Positions 9,106 to 19,557 of a DNA stretch of 64,000 bases are shown one piece after another (position 1 is the stretch's first letter; each line of letters begins with the position of its first letter). A program made the position numbers and the translations under genes. The notes under the pieces were generated by a model that was not told where the DNA came from, made no database searches, and saw only the letters and a program-made list of their open reading frames with translations. This DNA comes from AP-15 sp963712825 (GTDB taxonomy: Bacteria > Pseudomonadota > Alphaproteobacteria > ATCC43930 > CGMCC-115725): positions 62,001 to 126,000 of the forward strand of contig CAVQJP010000013.1 in assembly GCA_963712825.1 (NCBI GenBank). Reading direction: 5' to 3'.

Positions 9106-12100
9106 CTAGAGGGCGCTCTCCGGCGCCGTTCCGCCGCTCGGGCTGCGGCGCAGCCAGGCGCCGAGCCGCTCAAAGGCGAGATAGATGACCGGTGTCGTGA
9201 ACAGGGTCAGCAACTGGCTGAAGATCAGGCCGCCGACGATCGTCACGCCGAGCGGGTGGCGCAATTCCGAGCCGGTGCCGGTGCCGAGCATCAATGGCAA
9301 CGCGGCGAACAAGGCCGCCATCGTCGTCATCAGGATCGGTCGGAAACGCAGGAGGCAGGCCTGGTAGATCGCCTCGCGCGGCGACTTGCCCTCGTTGCGT
9401 TCGGCGTCGAGGGCAAAGTCGACCATCATGATCGCGTTCTTTTTGACGATGCCGATCAACAGGATGATGCCGATGATCGCGATCACGCTCAAATCGCTGC
9501 CGTCGATCATCAATGCCAAGAGCGCGCCGACCCCGGCCGAGGGCAGGGTCGAGAGGATCGTGATCGGGTGGATAAAGCTCTCGTAGAGCACCCCCAGCAC
9601 GATGTACATCGTGACGATCGCGGCGAGGATCAGGATCAGCTCGTTGCCGAGCGCGGCCTGAAACGCCAATGCGGCCCCTTGGAACACGGTAATCATGCTG
9701 ATCGGCATGCCGATGTCCTTCTCGGCCTGCTGGATCGCGTTGACCGCCTGGCCGAGCGAGGCGCCCGACGCCAAGTTGAACGACACTGTCGTGGCCGGGA
9801 ACTGGCCCAGATGCTCGATTTCGAGCGGTGCGGTCTGCTCCTCGATCTGGGCGATCGCCGACATCGGCACCTGCCCGTTGACCGCGGTCGAGGACGGCAG
9901 GTAGATCGAGCCCAGTGAATTCAGCGACTGCTGCATCATCGGGTCGGCTTCGAGGATCACCCGGTACTGGTTCGACTGAGTGAAGATCGTCGAGACGATG
10001 CGCTGCCCGAACGAATCATAAAGCGCATTGTCGACCGTCGCCGGGGTAATGCCAAAGCGCGCGGCGGTGGCGCGGTCGATGTTGACGTAGGCCGACAGGC
10101 CGTTGTCGGAAAAAGTGCTGCCGACATCCTCGATCTGCGGGATCTGGTCGAGGCGCTGCAACAGCTTTGGCACCCAGGTCGCGAATTCCGCGGCATTCGC
10201 GTCCTCGAGCACAAACTGGTATTGCGAGCGGCTGATCGTGGCGTCGATCGTCAGATCCTGCACCGGCTGCATGTAGAGGGTGATGCCGGAGACGCCGGCG
10301 ACCTCCTGCTCCAGGCGGCGGATGATATCGCTCGCCGACAGGCTGCGGTCAGCGCGCGGTTTGAGGTTGATCAGAAAGCGGCCGCTGTTCAAGGTCGTGT
10401 TGGTGCCGTCGACGCCGATAAACGATGTCAGGCTGGTGACGTCGGGATCTTGCAGGATGGCGGCGGCGAGCGCCTGCTGGCGCTCCGACATCGCCGCGAA
10501 CGAGACCGACGGCGAGGCGACCGAAATGCCCTGGATCAGGCCGGTGTCCTGGACCGGGAAAAACCCTTTCGGGATCACGACGTAGAGAAACACGGTCAGC
10601 ACCAGGGTCCCAACCGCGACCAGCAAGGTCAGCGGCTGGTGGTCGAGCACCCAGTTCAGCAGCCGGCCGTATTCGGCGATCGCCCGGTCGAACCACTCCT
10701 GGCTTTTGCGCGCGAACAGCGACATGTCGGACGGTCGCTGATAGCGCAGGATTCGGGCGCACATCATCGGCACCAAGGTCAGCGCCACCACCGCCGAAAT
10801 CACGATCGTGACGGCAAGCGTGATCGCAAACTCGCGAAAGAGCCTTCCCACGACATCGGGCATGAACAACAGCGGGATCAGCACCGCGATCAGCGAGACG
10901 GTCAGCGAGATGATCGTAAAGCCGATCTGCGCCGAGCCTTTCAGCGCCGCCTCCAGCGGCGGGTCGCCGGCCTCGATGTAGCGCGAGATGTTTTCGATCA
11001 TCACGATCGCGTCGTCGACGACAAACCCGGTCGCGATCGTCAGCGCCATCAATGACAGGTTGTTGAGGCTGAACCCGCAGAGATACATGACCGCCAGGGT
11101 TCCGACCAAGGAGAGCGGCACCGAAAGGCTCGGGATCAGGGTCGCCGACGGGCTGCGCAGAAACACGAAAATCACGATCACGACGAGCACGACCGCAAGG
11201 CCGAGCTCGAACTCGACATCCGAAACCGAGGCGCGGATCGTCGTCGTGCGGTCGGTGACGACCGCGACGTCGACCCCGGCCGGCAATGACGCCTTGAGCT
11301 CGGGCAGCAGCTTTTGGATGCTGTCGACGACGCCGATGACGTTGGCGCCGGGCTGGCGCTGGATGTTGACGATGATCGCCGGGTTGGTGTCGACCCAGGC
11401 GGCGAGCTTGGTGTTTTCGGCGGCCTCTCGCGCCTGCGCCACATCGGCCAACCGAACCGGCGCGCCGTTGCGGTAGGCGACGACAAGGTCGTCGTATTGG
11501 CTCGCCTTTTGGATCTGGTCGTTGGCGTTGATCGTGTAGGAGCGGCTCGGGCCGTCGAAATTGCCCTTCGGCGTGTTAACGTTGGCGTTGCCGAGGGTCG
11601 TGCGCAGATCGTCGATATTGAGCCCGTAGGCCGCGAGCTGCAGGTTGTTGGCCTGGATTCTGACCGCGGGACGGTTGCCGCCGGCGAGACTGACGAGGCC
11701 GACCCCCGGCAGTTGCGAGATCTTTTGCGCAAGGCGGGTGTCGGCGAGGTCCTCGACCTCGGTCAACGGCAATGTCTTCGAGGTCAGCGCCAAGGTCAGG
11801 ACCGGCGCATCGGCGGGGTTGACCTTGGCGTAGATCGGCGGCGCCGGCAGGTCGGAGGGCAACAGGTTGCCGGCCGCGTTGATTGCCGCCTGGACTTCCT
11901 GCTCGGCGACGTCGAGGCTCAGATCGAGGCTGAACTGGAGGGTTATGACCGAGGCGCCGGCGGAGCTCACCGACGACATCTGGTTGAGCCCCGGCATCTG
12001 CCCGAACTGCACTTCGAGCGGGGCGGTGACCGACGAGGTCATCACATCCGGGCTGGCGCCGGGATAAAAGGTCTGCACCTGGATCGTCGGGTAATCGACC

Positions 12101-12216
12101 TCCGGCAATGCCGACAGCGGCAGAAAGCGGTAGGCAAACAAGCCGACCAGCATGATTGCCGCCATCAGCAGCGTCGTCGCCACCGGGCGCAGGATAAAGA
12201 GGCGCGACGGGCTCAT
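9106..12216 (-). CDS. RND multidrug efflux permease, MdtB/MuxB-like
   Basis: A 1036-residue HAE1-type pump of standard length. The N-terminus is FILRPVATTLLMAAIMLVG, the proton-relay pair is in GFVVDDAIVMIENI, and the C-terminal block contains KKNAIMMVDFALDAE. Two large periplasmic loops form the porter and docking domains. It is the first pump gene after the adaptor, overlapping it by ATGA (12213-12216). The MdtA-MdtB-MdtC order with an outer-membrane channel last points to a heteromeric pump. In E. coli MdtABC such pumps export bile salts, novobiocin and similar compounds; the substrate here is not known. Confidence 0.93.
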   Translation of the reverse strand: MSPSRLFILRPVATTLLMAAIMLVGLFAYRFLPLSALPEVDYPTIQVQTFYPGASPDVMTSSVTAPLEVQFGQMPGLNQMSSVSSAGASVITLQFSLDLSLDVAEQEVQAAINAAGNLLPSDLPAPPIYAKVNPADAPVLTLALTSKTLPLTEVEDLADTRLAQKISQLPGVGLVSLAGGNRPAVRIQANNLQLAAYGLNIDDLRTTLGNANVNTPKGNFDGPSRSYTINANDQIQKASQYDDLVVAYRNGAPVRLADVAQAREAAENTKLAAWVDTNPAIIVNIQRQPGANVIGVVDSIQKLLPELKASLPAGVDVAVVTDRTTTIRASVSDVEFELGLAVVLVVIVIFVFLRSPSATLIPSLSVPLSLVGTLAVMYLCGFSLNNLSLMALTIATGFVVDDAIVMIENISRYIEAGDPPLEAALKGSAQIGFTIISLTVSLIAVLIPLLFMPDVVGRLFREFAITLAVTIVISAVVALTLVPMMCARILRYQRPSDMSLFARKSQEWFDRAIAEYGRLLNWVLDHQPLTLLVAVGTLVLTVFLYVVIPKGFFPVQDTGLIQGISVASPSVSFAAMSERQQALAAAILQDPDVTSLTSFIGVDGTNTTLNSGRFLINLKPRADRSLSASDIIRRLEQEVAGVSGITLYMQPVQDLTIDATISRSQYQFVLEDANAAEFATWVPKLLQRLDQIPQIEDVGSTFSDNGLSAYVNIDRATAARFGITPATVDNALYDSFGQRIVSTIFTQSNQYRVILEADPMMQQSLNSLGSIYLPSSTAVNGQVPMSAIAQIEEQTAPLEIEHLGQFPATTVSFNLASGASLGQAVNAIQQAEKDIGMPISMITVFQGAALAFQAALGNELILILAAIVTMYIVLGVLYESFIHPITILSTLPSAGVGALLALMIDGSDLSVIAIIGIILLIGIVKKNAIMMVDFALDAERNEGKSPREAIYQACLLRFRPILMTTMAALFAALPLMLGTGTGSELRHPLGVTIVGGLIFSQLLTLFTTPVIYLAFERLGAWLRRSPSGGTAPESAL

Positions 12217-13661
12217 TCGCTGGTGGGGCGGGCGCCGCCTCGCTGATGCCGGCGATGGCCGGAATACGGTGTGGCGGCTTGTTGCGCGGCCGGCGCCGGG
12301 CCGGGCGCCGAGCCGACAACGGCGGCGGATTGGGCAGCAGCGGCCGACCCGGCCGGCGCAGCGGATTGCGCAGCGGCGGCCGACCCGGCCGGCGGGGCGA
12401 CCGTGATCTTGGCGCCGTCCTTCAAACGGTCGGCGCCGTCGTCGACGACTTTGTCTCCGGCTTGCAGTCCGGAGAGGACAGCGACGCGCTGGCCGTCGCC
12501 CGGACCGAGCGTGACTTTTTGCACCGCAACCGTGTTGTTGGGTTTGGCGATGTAAACAAACGTGCCGGGGGCGCCGCGTTGGATCGCTGCCGTCGGAACC
12601 AGCACGGTATTGTGCAACGTGTCGACCAGCAGTTTGATATTGACGAATTGGTTGGGGAACAGGCTTTCGTCCGAATTGTCGAAAATCGCGCGCAGCTTGA
12701 CGGTCCCGGTCGTGGTGTCGATCTGGTTGTCGATCGTGCCGAGCTTGCCGGTCGCGAGCTGGGTGGCGCCGGTACGGTCATAGGCCGTGGTCTGCATCAT
12801 CACGCCGGCGTGGTACTGCTTCAGCACCGCGGGCAGATTGTCCTCCGGCAGCGTAAAGATTACCGAGATCGGCTGCAGCTGGGTCACGATGACGATGCCG
12901 TTGGCGTCGCTCGTCTGCACGTAGTTGCCGGGGTCGACCTGGCGCAGCCCGACCCGCCCGGTCACCGGCGAAATGATGTGGGTGTAAGTCAGGTTGAGCT
13001 TTTGGGTGTCGATCTGGGCCTCGTCGAGCGCGATCTGCGCCCGGTCCTGGCCGACTGTCGCGACCTGGGTATCGCGGGTCTGCGTCGCGATCGAGTTTTG
13101 CGCGACGAGCGTGTTGTAACGCTTCAGGTCGAGCTCGGCGTCTTTCAAGGTCGCCTGGTCCTTGGCGAGCTGCGCCTCGGCCTGCTCGAGCGCCACCTGA
13201 TACGGCCGCGGATCGACCTGGGCGAGGAAATCGTCCTTTTTGACGTGCTGGCCTTCCTCGAACCCAACGCTCATCAGATAGCCGTTGATCTGGGTCTTGA
13301 CCGTGACCACCGCCAACGGGGTGACGGTGCCGAGGCCGCTCAACGTCACCGGCATGTCGCCCTTTTGCGCGGTCGCGACCCCGACCGGGGTTGCCCCGGC
13401 AGAGGTGACGCGACCGGGCCTGCCAGGGGCTGGCTTGTGCACGAGCCGCGGCAGATAGATCGCTGCGGCCCCGACGATCGCCGCCAGCAGCAGCACCCAG
13501 ACCACCACCCGCAGCCACGAGCGGCGCGGACGCCCCGGGGCATCGTGCGGCTCGGTCGAGCGTGGCTCGGCGACAGGATCGCCGGGTTCGCGGCGAGTGA
13601 GGCCGTTATCCGGTTTTGCCCGCCCCTCGCGTGCCAGAACGTCGCTGTGCTGGTCGTCCAT
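12213..13661 (-). CDS. RND periplasmic adaptor (membrane fusion protein), MdtA-like
   Basis: A 482-residue adaptor with a cytoplasmic Pro/Arg-rich N-terminus, one transmembrane helix (VVVWVLLLAAIVGAAAIYL, about 51-69), the lipoyl half-motif VKTQINGYLMSVGFEEGQHV, a coiled-coil hairpin (ALEQAEAQLAKDQATL and following) and beta-barrel and membrane-proximal domains. It is the first gene of the pump operon and connects pump to outer-membrane channel. The C-terminal tail is Ala/Ser/Gly/Pro-rich with a duplicated 12-residue unit and then a basic end (HRRHQRG). The start at 13661 is the first ATG of the frame. No operon regulator lies next to it. Confidence 0.92.
   Translation of the reverse strand: MDDQHSDVLAREGRAKPDNGLTRREPGDPVAEPRSTEPHDAPGRPRRSWLRVVVWVLLLAAIVGAAAIYLPRLVHKPAPGRPGRVTSAGATPVGVATAQKGDMPVTLSGLGTVTPLAVVTVKTQINGYLMSVGFEEGQHVKKDDFLAQVDPRPYQVALEQAEAQLAKDQATLKDAELDLKRYNTLVAQNSIATQTRDTQVATVGQDRAQIALDEAQIDTQKLNLTYTHIISPVTGRVGLRQVDPGNYVQTSDANGIVIVTQLQPISVIFTLPEDNLPAVLKQYHAGVMMQTTAYDRTGATQLATGKLGTIDNQIDTTTGTVKLRAIFDNSDESLFPNQFVNIKLLVDTLHNTVLVPTAAIQRGAPGTFVYIAKPNNTVAVQKVTLGPGDGQRVAVLSGLQAGDKVVDDGADRLKDGAKITVAPPAGSAAAAQSAAPAGSAAAAQSAAVVGSAPGPAPAAQQAATPYSGHRRHQRGGARPTSE
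12325..12396 (-). repeat. 36-bp in-frame tandem duplication in the adaptor gene
   Basis: Two adjacent 36-bp units (12325-12360 and 12361-12396) differ at only a few bases and encode two copies of an APAGSAAAAQSA-like unit in the adaptor's C-terminal tail. It is probably slippage in a low-complexity linker. Confidence 0.75.
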
Positions 13662-13883
13662 GATCGCCTGACAAATCCGCCCGCGTGCAGCTTACCAATC
13701 CTCGGCCTGCACGTCCCCCGCGCCGGCATGCCGGCGCACAAGGCCGGCTCGTCGATTATAGGCGGCGGCGCTGCAGCGCATCCCGGCCCGCATCCCGGGC
13801 TTCATCCCGGCGCCGCAAATCGCTTTCGCCGGCGCGGCGGATCGTCTCAAATGGGCCCTCTCCAGAGCGCACGAGGTCGAGCG

Positions 13884-15587
13884 ATGGCAACCAACCTACC
13901 AGCTCTCAGCGGCGGCCAATTGGTCGTCGCGGCGCTGCGCGCGCACCGCGTCGACATGGCGTTCAGCGTCGCCGGCGAAAGCTACCTCGAAGTGCTTGAC
14001 GCGCTCTTTGACGCGCCCGAAATCCGGCTCGTGACCTGCCGCCAGGAGGGCGGCGCCGCCTTTATGGCCGAGGCCTACGGCAAGCTCACCGGCAAGCCGG
14101 GGGTGCTGTTGGTGACCCGCGGGCCGGGGGCGTGCAACGCGTCGATCGGCATCCACACCGCGTTTCAGGACTCGACCCCGATGATCGTGCTGGTCGGTCA
14201 GGTGGCGCGCCACCAGATCGACCGCGAAGCGTTTCAGGAAGTCGACTTCCGCCGCATGATGGCACCGCTCGCCAAATGGGTGGCGCAGGTCGACTTGGCC
14301 GAACGCGTCCCAGAGCTCGTCAACCAGGCGTTTCAGGTCGCGACCTCCGGCCGCCCCGGCCCGGTCGTGCTGGCTTTGCCCGAGGACATGCTGCGCGACC
14401 GGAGCACCGCCGAAATCGCCGGACCTTATCGCCCGGTGCGCGCCCATCCGGGTGCGGCCGATCTCGCCGAAATGCGCCGCCTTGTCGCCGCGGCACGGCG
14501 CCCGATGATGCTGGTCGGCGGCGGCGGGTGGAGCGACGCCGCCTGCCATGACCTCGCCCGGTTCGCCGAAGCGAACAACCTGCCGGTCTGCTGCTCGTTT
14601 CGCCGCCAGGACATTGTCGACAACCGCCGGCCCTCGTTTGTCGGCGATCTCGGTACCGGTGCGGCTCCAGCATTGGTCGCGCGGGTCAGGGAATCGGACC
14701 TGCTGCTCGCGGTCGGCGCCCGGATCGGCGAGATCACCTCGCAATCCTATACGCTGCTCGGCATTCCCGATCCGGGCAAGGTGCTGATCCACGTCCACCC
14801 GGCGGCCGAGGAATTGGGCCGCGTCTTTCGCCCAACCCTGGCGATCCAATCGGGAATGCCCGAATTTGCCGCGGCGGTTGCGGCGTTGGAGCCGGTGCCG
14901 GCGAAGAACTGGTCGGCGTGGCGCGCCGCAGTGCGCGGCGAGTACGAGGCGGGGCTCCTCCCCTCTCCTGCTACGGCCGGCGGCGCGCTCGATCTCGGTG
15001 CGGTCATGGGCTGGCTGCGCGAGCGCCTGCCCGACGACGCGATCGTCACCAGCGACGCCGGAAATTTCAGCGGTTGGCCCAACCGCTTTTTGCAATACCG
15101 CCGGCCAGGGCGGCAGCTCGGCCCGACCAGCGGTGCGATGGGCTACGGCGTGCCGGCCGCGGTCGCGGCCAAGCTCGTTCATCCCGACCGGCTGGTGGTC
15201 GGGTTTTGCGGCGACGGCGGCTTTATGATGACCGGGCAGGAATTGGCGACCTCGCTCGCGACCGGCGTCGGCCCGGTCATTCTGCTCTTCAACAACGCGA
15301 TGTACGGCACGATCCGGATGCACCAGGAGCGCCGCTTTCCGGGCCGCGTCGTCGGCACCGCGCTCAATAATCCCGATTTTGTGGCGCTCGCCCAGGCTTA
15401 CGGCGCCTATGCCGCGCGGGTCGTGCGGACCGAGGAGTTCACCCCGGCTTTTGAGGAAGCCGCCGCCGCGCGCCGCGCCGCCGTCATCGAATTGGCGGTC
15501 GACCCCGAAATCATCACCACCCGCACCACCCTCTCCGCCTTGCGCCGCGCTGCCGAAACGCAGACCGCCGCCGACGCCAAGGCGTGA
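13884..15587 (+). CDS. thiamine diphosphate-dependent enzyme, acetolactate synthase large-subunit-like
   Basis: A 567-residue ThDP enzyme in the order Pyr, central and PP domains. The catalytic Glu is residue 55 in TCRQEGGAAFMAEAYG. The ThDP/Mg motif runs from GDGGFMMTGQE to LLFNNAMYG. The ATG at 13884 follows GAGG and gives the usual family N-terminus. It is divergent from the pump operon and convergent with glnD, with only 22 bp between the stops. No ilvN-type small subunit follows. The sequence resembles the broad group annotated as acetolactate synthase or thiamine pyrophosphate-binding protein; the substrate is not predictable. It is the second such paralog in the window. Confidence 0.85.
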   Translation: MATNLPALSGGQLVVAALRAHRVDMAFSVAGESYLEVLDALFDAPEIRLVTCRQEGGAAFMAEAYGKLTGKPGVLLVTRGPGACNASIGIHTAFQDSTPMIVLVGQVARHQIDREAFQEVDFRRMMAPLAKWVAQVDLAERVPELVNQAFQVATSGRPGPVVLALPEDMLRDRSTAEIAGPYRPVRAHPGAADLAEMRRLVAAARRPMMLVGGGGWSDAACHDLARFAEANNLPVCCSFRRQDIVDNRRPSFVGDLGTGAAPALVARVRESDLLLAVGARIGEITSQSYTLLGIPDPGKVLIHVHPAAEELGRVFRPTLAIQSGMPEFAAAVAALEPVPAKNWSAWRAAVRGEYEAGLLPSPATAGGALDLGAVMGWLRERLPDDAIVTSDAGNFSGWPNRFLQYRRPGRQLGPTSGAMGYGVPAAVAAKLVHPDRLVVGFCGDGGFMMTGQELATSLATGVGPVILLFNNAMYGTIRMHQERRFPGRVVGTALNNPDFVALAQAYGAYAARVVRTEEFTPAFEEAAAARRAAVIELAVDPEIITTRTTLSALRRAAETQTAADAKA

Positions 15588-15609
15588 GAGGCCATCGCGG
15601 CTCTGTCCT

Positions 15610-18384
15610 CTATTCCGCCGCCGCCGGCTCCAGCTGCGCGGGAGCCGCGGGCGGGTTGGCGCGGGCCAGCACCGCTTCGAGGGTGGTGCGGATCTCGGCG
15701 AGCTTGCCGGGATGCTCGACCTTATGGCCGAACAGGTTCTTGACGTAGAACACGTCCACCACCTTCTCGCCGTAAGTCGAAATCTTGGCGCTCGACACCT
15801 GCAGGCTGAGCCGGGTCAATTCCCGCGTCAGCTCGAACAACAGGCCCGGCCGGTCGCGGCCGTTGACCTCGATGACCGTGTGCAACGCGCTCGCCTGGTT
15901 GTCGACGAGCACCCGCGGCGCCACCGTAAAGGCTTGGGCACGGCTCGGAAACGCCGGCGGGCGGGCCAGCTCCTGGTGCGGCTTCAGCTCGCCGGTCAGC
16001 ACGTTTTCGAAAACGACCGCAAGCTTTGCCAATTTGTCGGGGCGGTCGAACGCCTTGCCCGACAGGTCCTGCACCCAGAAGGTGTCGAACGCCATGCCGT
16101 TCGACATCGTCATGATCCGGGCGTCGACGATGTTGGCGGCGCTGACCGCGAGCGCCCCGGCGATGCGCGAGAACAGCCCCGGATGGTCGGCGGTGTAGAG
16201 CGTGATCTCGGTGACCGCGCGCTGGGTGTCGACCCGCTTTTCGACGACGAGCGGGGCGCCGGTCGCTTCGGCCTCGCGCATCAGCCGGGCGTGCCGGGCG
16301 TGGGTGTCGGGATCGAAGGAAAGCCAATAGAACGGGTAGCCGGCTTTGACAAAGGCGGCGAATTCGGCGTCGCTGAAATCGGGGAGGCGTTCGCGCACCG
16401 CGGCCTGCGCGGCGGCGACCCGCGAATCCTGCGGCTCGGCGGCAAGGCCGCCGGACATGACCTCGACCGCGCGATGGTAGAGGTCGCGCAGCAATGCCGC
16501 CTTCCAGCCATTCCACACCTGCGGGCCGACCGCGCGGATGTCGGCGGCGGTCAGGATCAGCAGCAGCTTCAGCCGCTCCGGCGACTGCACAATCCCGACA
16601 AAGTCGGCGATCGTCCGCGGGTCGCCGATGTCGCGCTTGAACGCCGTGCCGCTCATCAACAGGTGCCAGCGCACCAGCCAGGCGACGGTTTCGGTCTCCT
16701 CGGCGGTGAACCCGAGACGCGGCCCGAGCTTGAGCGCTACCTGCTCGCCCAAGACCGAATGGTCGCCGCCGCGTCCCTTGGCGATGTCGTGCAGCAAGAC
16801 CGCCAGATGCAATGCCCGCCGCGACACGATCGTCTCGGCGAGCCCGGTCGCCAGCGGCAATTCGTCCTTCAGCCCGCCGCTCTCGATCTTGTGCAGGATG
16901 CCGATCGCGAAGAGCGTGTGCTCGTCCACCGTGTAGTGGTGGTACATGTCGTATTGCATCTGGCCGACGACGCGCCCGAAATCGGGGATGAAGCGGCCAA
17001 GGACGCCCGCCTCGTTCATCCGCCGCAGCGCCGTTTCCGGGTTCTTGTGCGAGGTCAGGATTTCGGCGAACAGCCGGTTCGCCTCGGGATTTGCTCGGAT
17101 TGACGCATCGATCAGCCGCAGCGACTGCCCGGCGCGGCGCAAGGCCCGCGGGTGAATGTCGAGCTCGGTGCGCTGCGCCACGCGGAACAGCCGGAGCAGC
17201 GCCACCGGATCGCTTTCGAAGAAATCTTCGGACGGGATCGTCAGCCGCTCGCCATCGAGCACAAACCCGTCGAGCCCGCGCCTGCCAATCCCCCATCGCA
17301 CCCAGGACAACCGGCGCTTGCGCTGCTGGTCGGCTTCGAGGATCGCGCAGAAGATGCGGGTCAGGTCGCCGACATCCTTGGCGACCAGGAAATAGTGCTT
17401 CATGAAGCGTTCGACGCCGCGGCCGCTGGCGCGCCCGGTGTAGCCCATGCGGCGGCCGATCTCGGTCTGCAGGTCGAAGGTCAGCAGCTCCTCGGGCCGG
17501 CCGGCGAGATAGTGAAGGTGGCAGCGCACCGTCCACAGGAAATTCTCCGCCCGCACAAAGCGGGCCGATTCCTCGGCCGACAGCACCCCCAATTCGACGA
17601 GCTTGGCGACGTCGTCGATTCGATAGATGTACTTGGCGAGCCAGAACAGCGTGTGCAGGTCGCGCAGCCCGCCCTTGCCTTCCTTGACGTTGGGCTCAAG
17701 CTTGTAGCGGCTGTCGCCGACCCGGCGGTGGCGCGCGTCGCGCTCGGCGAGCTTGGCCTCGACAAACTGCGCCGCGGTGCCGCGCACCACTTCGGCATCG
17801 AAGCGCTTTCTGAGATCGGCAAACAGCGCCTCGTCGCCCCACAGATAACGCGCCTCAAGGAGGCTCGTGCGGATCGTCAGGTCCGCTTTTGCCTGGCGCA
17901 GGCATTCGTCGACCGAGCGCGTCGACTGCCCGACCTTCAGACCGAGATCCCACAGCAGATAGAGCAGCGACTCGATGACCTGCTCGGTGTGCGGAGTCTG
18001 CTTGTAGGGCAGCAGAAACAACAGGTCGATGTCGGAATAGGGCGCCAGCTCGCCGCGCCCGTAGCCGCCGACCGCGACGAGGCTCAGCCGTTCGCCCGAG
18101 GTTGGGTTGGCGAGCGGATAGATCTCGGTCGTGACCACGTCGAACAAGGCGCGGATCAGCTGATCCGTCAAAAAGCACTGCCCGCGCATGACCGCGGCGC
18201 CGTCGCCATTCTCGTCAAAGCGTCGGCGGATCTCGGCGCGCCCATGGGCCAGTGCGGATTTGAGAGGGTCTACCAGCGGCCGGCGGTCGGCGCTCGGCAA
18301 GGGGACCGATCGGGCAGCGGCGGACAACGCCGCAGCCAAGGCGCGCCGGTCGATGATGTCGCGCTGCCGGGGAATCGCGCTCAT
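15610..18384 (-). CDS. glnD: bifunctional [protein-PII] uridylyltransferase/uridylyl-removing enzyme
   Basis: A 924-residue GlnD, the nitrogen sensor that uridylylates PII proteins when glutamine is low and removes UMP when it is high. In order: a nucleotidyltransferase domain with GGYGRGELAPYSDIDLLFL, a GlnD linker domain, an HD phosphohydrolase domain (LLHDIAKGRGGDHS) for the removing activity, and two C-terminal ACT domains (TLYTADHPGLFSRIAGAL and VNGRDRPGLLFELTREL) that sense glutamine. Length is normal for the family. The ATG at 18384 was chosen over 18423 because an AGAGGTAGA ribosome site sits directly before it. No glnB or amtB is in the window. Confidence 0.97.
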   Translation of the reverse strand: MSAIPRQRDIIDRRALAAALSAAARSVPLPSADRRPLVDPLKSALAHGRAEIRRRFDENGDGAAVMRGQCFLTDQLIRALFDVVTTEIYPLANPTSGERLSLVAVGGYGRGELAPYSDIDLLFLLPYKQTPHTEQVIESLLYLLWDLGLKVGQSTRSVDECLRQAKADLTIRTSLLEARYLWGDEALFADLRKRFDAEVVRGTAAQFVEAKLAERDARHRRVGDSRYKLEPNVKEGKGGLRDLHTLFWLAKYIYRIDDVAKLVELGVLSAEESARFVRAENFLWTVRCHLHYLAGRPEELLTFDLQTEIGRRMGYTGRASGRGVERFMKHYFLVAKDVGDLTRIFCAILEADQQRKRRLSWVRWGIGRRGLDGFVLDGERLTIPSEDFFESDPVALLRLFRVAQRTELDIHPRALRRAGQSLRLIDASIRANPEANRLFAEILTSHKNPETALRRMNEAGVLGRFIPDFGRVVGQMQYDMYHHYTVDEHTLFAIGILHKIESGGLKDELPLATGLAETIVSRRALHLAVLLHDIAKGRGGDHSVLGEQVALKLGPRLGFTAEETETVAWLVRWHLLMSGTAFKRDIGDPRTIADFVGIVQSPERLKLLLILTAADIRAVGPQVWNGWKAALLRDLYHRAVEVMSGGLAAEPQDSRVAAAQAAVRERLPDFSDAEFAAFVKAGYPFYWLSFDPDTHARHARLMREAEATGAPLVVEKRVDTQRAVTEITLYTADHPGLFSRIAGALAVSAANIVDARIMTMSNGMAFDTFWVQDLSGKAFDRPDKLAKLAVVFENVLTGELKPHQELARPPAFPSRAQAFTVAPRVLVDNQASALHTVIEVNGRDRPGLLFELTRELTRLSLQVSSAKISTYGEKVVDVFYVKNLFGHKVEHPGKLAEIRTTLEAVLARANPPAAPAQLEPAAAE

Positions 18385-18541
18385 TCTACCTCTCTGCCGG
18401 CTACCTCTTTGCCGGCGGTGCACCGGTCCCGGTTGGTTTGGTCTCGCCGGGCGGCGGCCGTTGCCCCGCGAGATATGTTGACCCGCGCCCGAAATTGCAC
18501 CGCCATTACGCGCGCCGGGCGGTCATTTTAGAGATGGCGGC

Positions 18542-19300
18542 TTAGAGGTGGCGGCCGGCGTCGACGGTGACGATCGACCCGGTCGTGTGCGTCAGATGGG
18601 TGACGCAGGCCATCACCGCCAGCGCCACATCATGCGCCTCGATCGCGCGCTTCAACGGCGTCGCCATCGCCGCCGCCGCCATCATCTCTTCGGTGCGGCC
18701 TGGGACAAACCCGGTATGGACCATCCCCGGGGCCACAACGACGACACGGATTTCAGGGCCGAGCACGCGCGCCAGCGCCATGCTCATCGTGTTCAGCGCC
18801 GCTTTCGAGGCGCCGTAGATGATCGAGCTGCCGGTGCCGCTCTGCGCCGCCCCCGACGAGATGTTGACGATGACGCCGTCGCCCGATCGGCGCAGCAGCG
18901 GGACAAAGGCGCGGATCGTCGCAAACGGCCCGCGCACATTGGCGGTCAGCACCGCGTCGATCAGGTCGTCGTCGAGCGCTTCGAGATCGTGGTGCGCCAC
19001 CATCCGGGTAAAGCCGGCGGAGTTGACGAGAATGTCGGCGCGGCCGAATTCCTGCCCTACCGCCTCTGCCACGTTGCGGATTTGGGCAGTGTCCTCCAAT
19101 GGCAGACGCATCGCCCGGTGGCTGTCGCCGGGCAATTCGGCGATCAGGGCTTCCGCCCGGTCGGCGCCCTTGTTGTAGCCGACGACGACTTTGGCGCCGG
19201 CCTCAGCCAAAAGCCGCACGCTCGCCGCCCCGATGCCGCTGCTGCCGCCGGTCACGACCGCAACCTTGCCGGCCAAGGACCCATTCTTTTCCAGCGCCAT
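18542..19300 (-). CDS. SDR-family oxidoreductase (FabG-like)
   Basis: A 252-residue classical short-chain dehydrogenase. It has the NAD(P) motif TGGSSGIG near residue 18, NSAG, the catalytic Ser in NISSGAAQSG and the YxxxK motif in YGASKAA. The ATG at 19300 is preceded by an AGAAGGAG ribosome site; the longer in-frame extension to 19714 has no family similarity. It lies alone between glnD and the meaB-type gene with gaps of about 157 and 257 bp. The substrate is unknown. Confidence 0.9.
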   Translation of the reverse strand: MALEKNGSLAGKVAVVTGGSSGIGAASVRLLAEAGAKVVVGYNKGADRAEALIAELPGDSHRAMRLPLEDTAQIRNVAEAVGQEFGRADILVNSAGFTRMVAHHDLEALDDDLIDAVLTANVRGPFATIRAFVPLLRRSGDGVIVNISSGAAQSGTGSSIIYGASKAALNTMSMALARVLGPEIRVVVVAPGMVHTGFVPGRTEEMMAAAAMATPLKRAIEAHDVALAVMACVTHLTHTTGSIVTVDAGRHL

Positions 19301-19557
19301 CCAATCGCTCCTTCTCCGGCGGCCGCAGCCTGATGGCGCGGCGTTTCGGATATCTTCCAGCAGATGTCGAGTCTGCACGATTTGCCTTGGTGCGCACTCC
19401 TCGTGCAGGCGTGGGCTCAAAATCAGCTCACACGCGGCAAACGACAACGCGGGCGTACCATCTGTTGAGCCGCCTTTGAAGGGCGTCTGCATGCCCGCTT
19501 GGACGGCAAGCATTGCGCATCTTTCGAGCCGGCCGCAAGGCGCGCGAAAGAGCGCGG

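Noticed and set aside
12246..13883. 5' extension of the second ThDP gene frame
   Set aside because: It overlaps the adaptor gene antisense and lacks ThDP similarity; the start at 13884 has a ribosome site.
15379..17103. 574-codon plus-strand frame over glnD
   Set aside because: It is antisense to conserved GlnD domains and has no recognisable domain.
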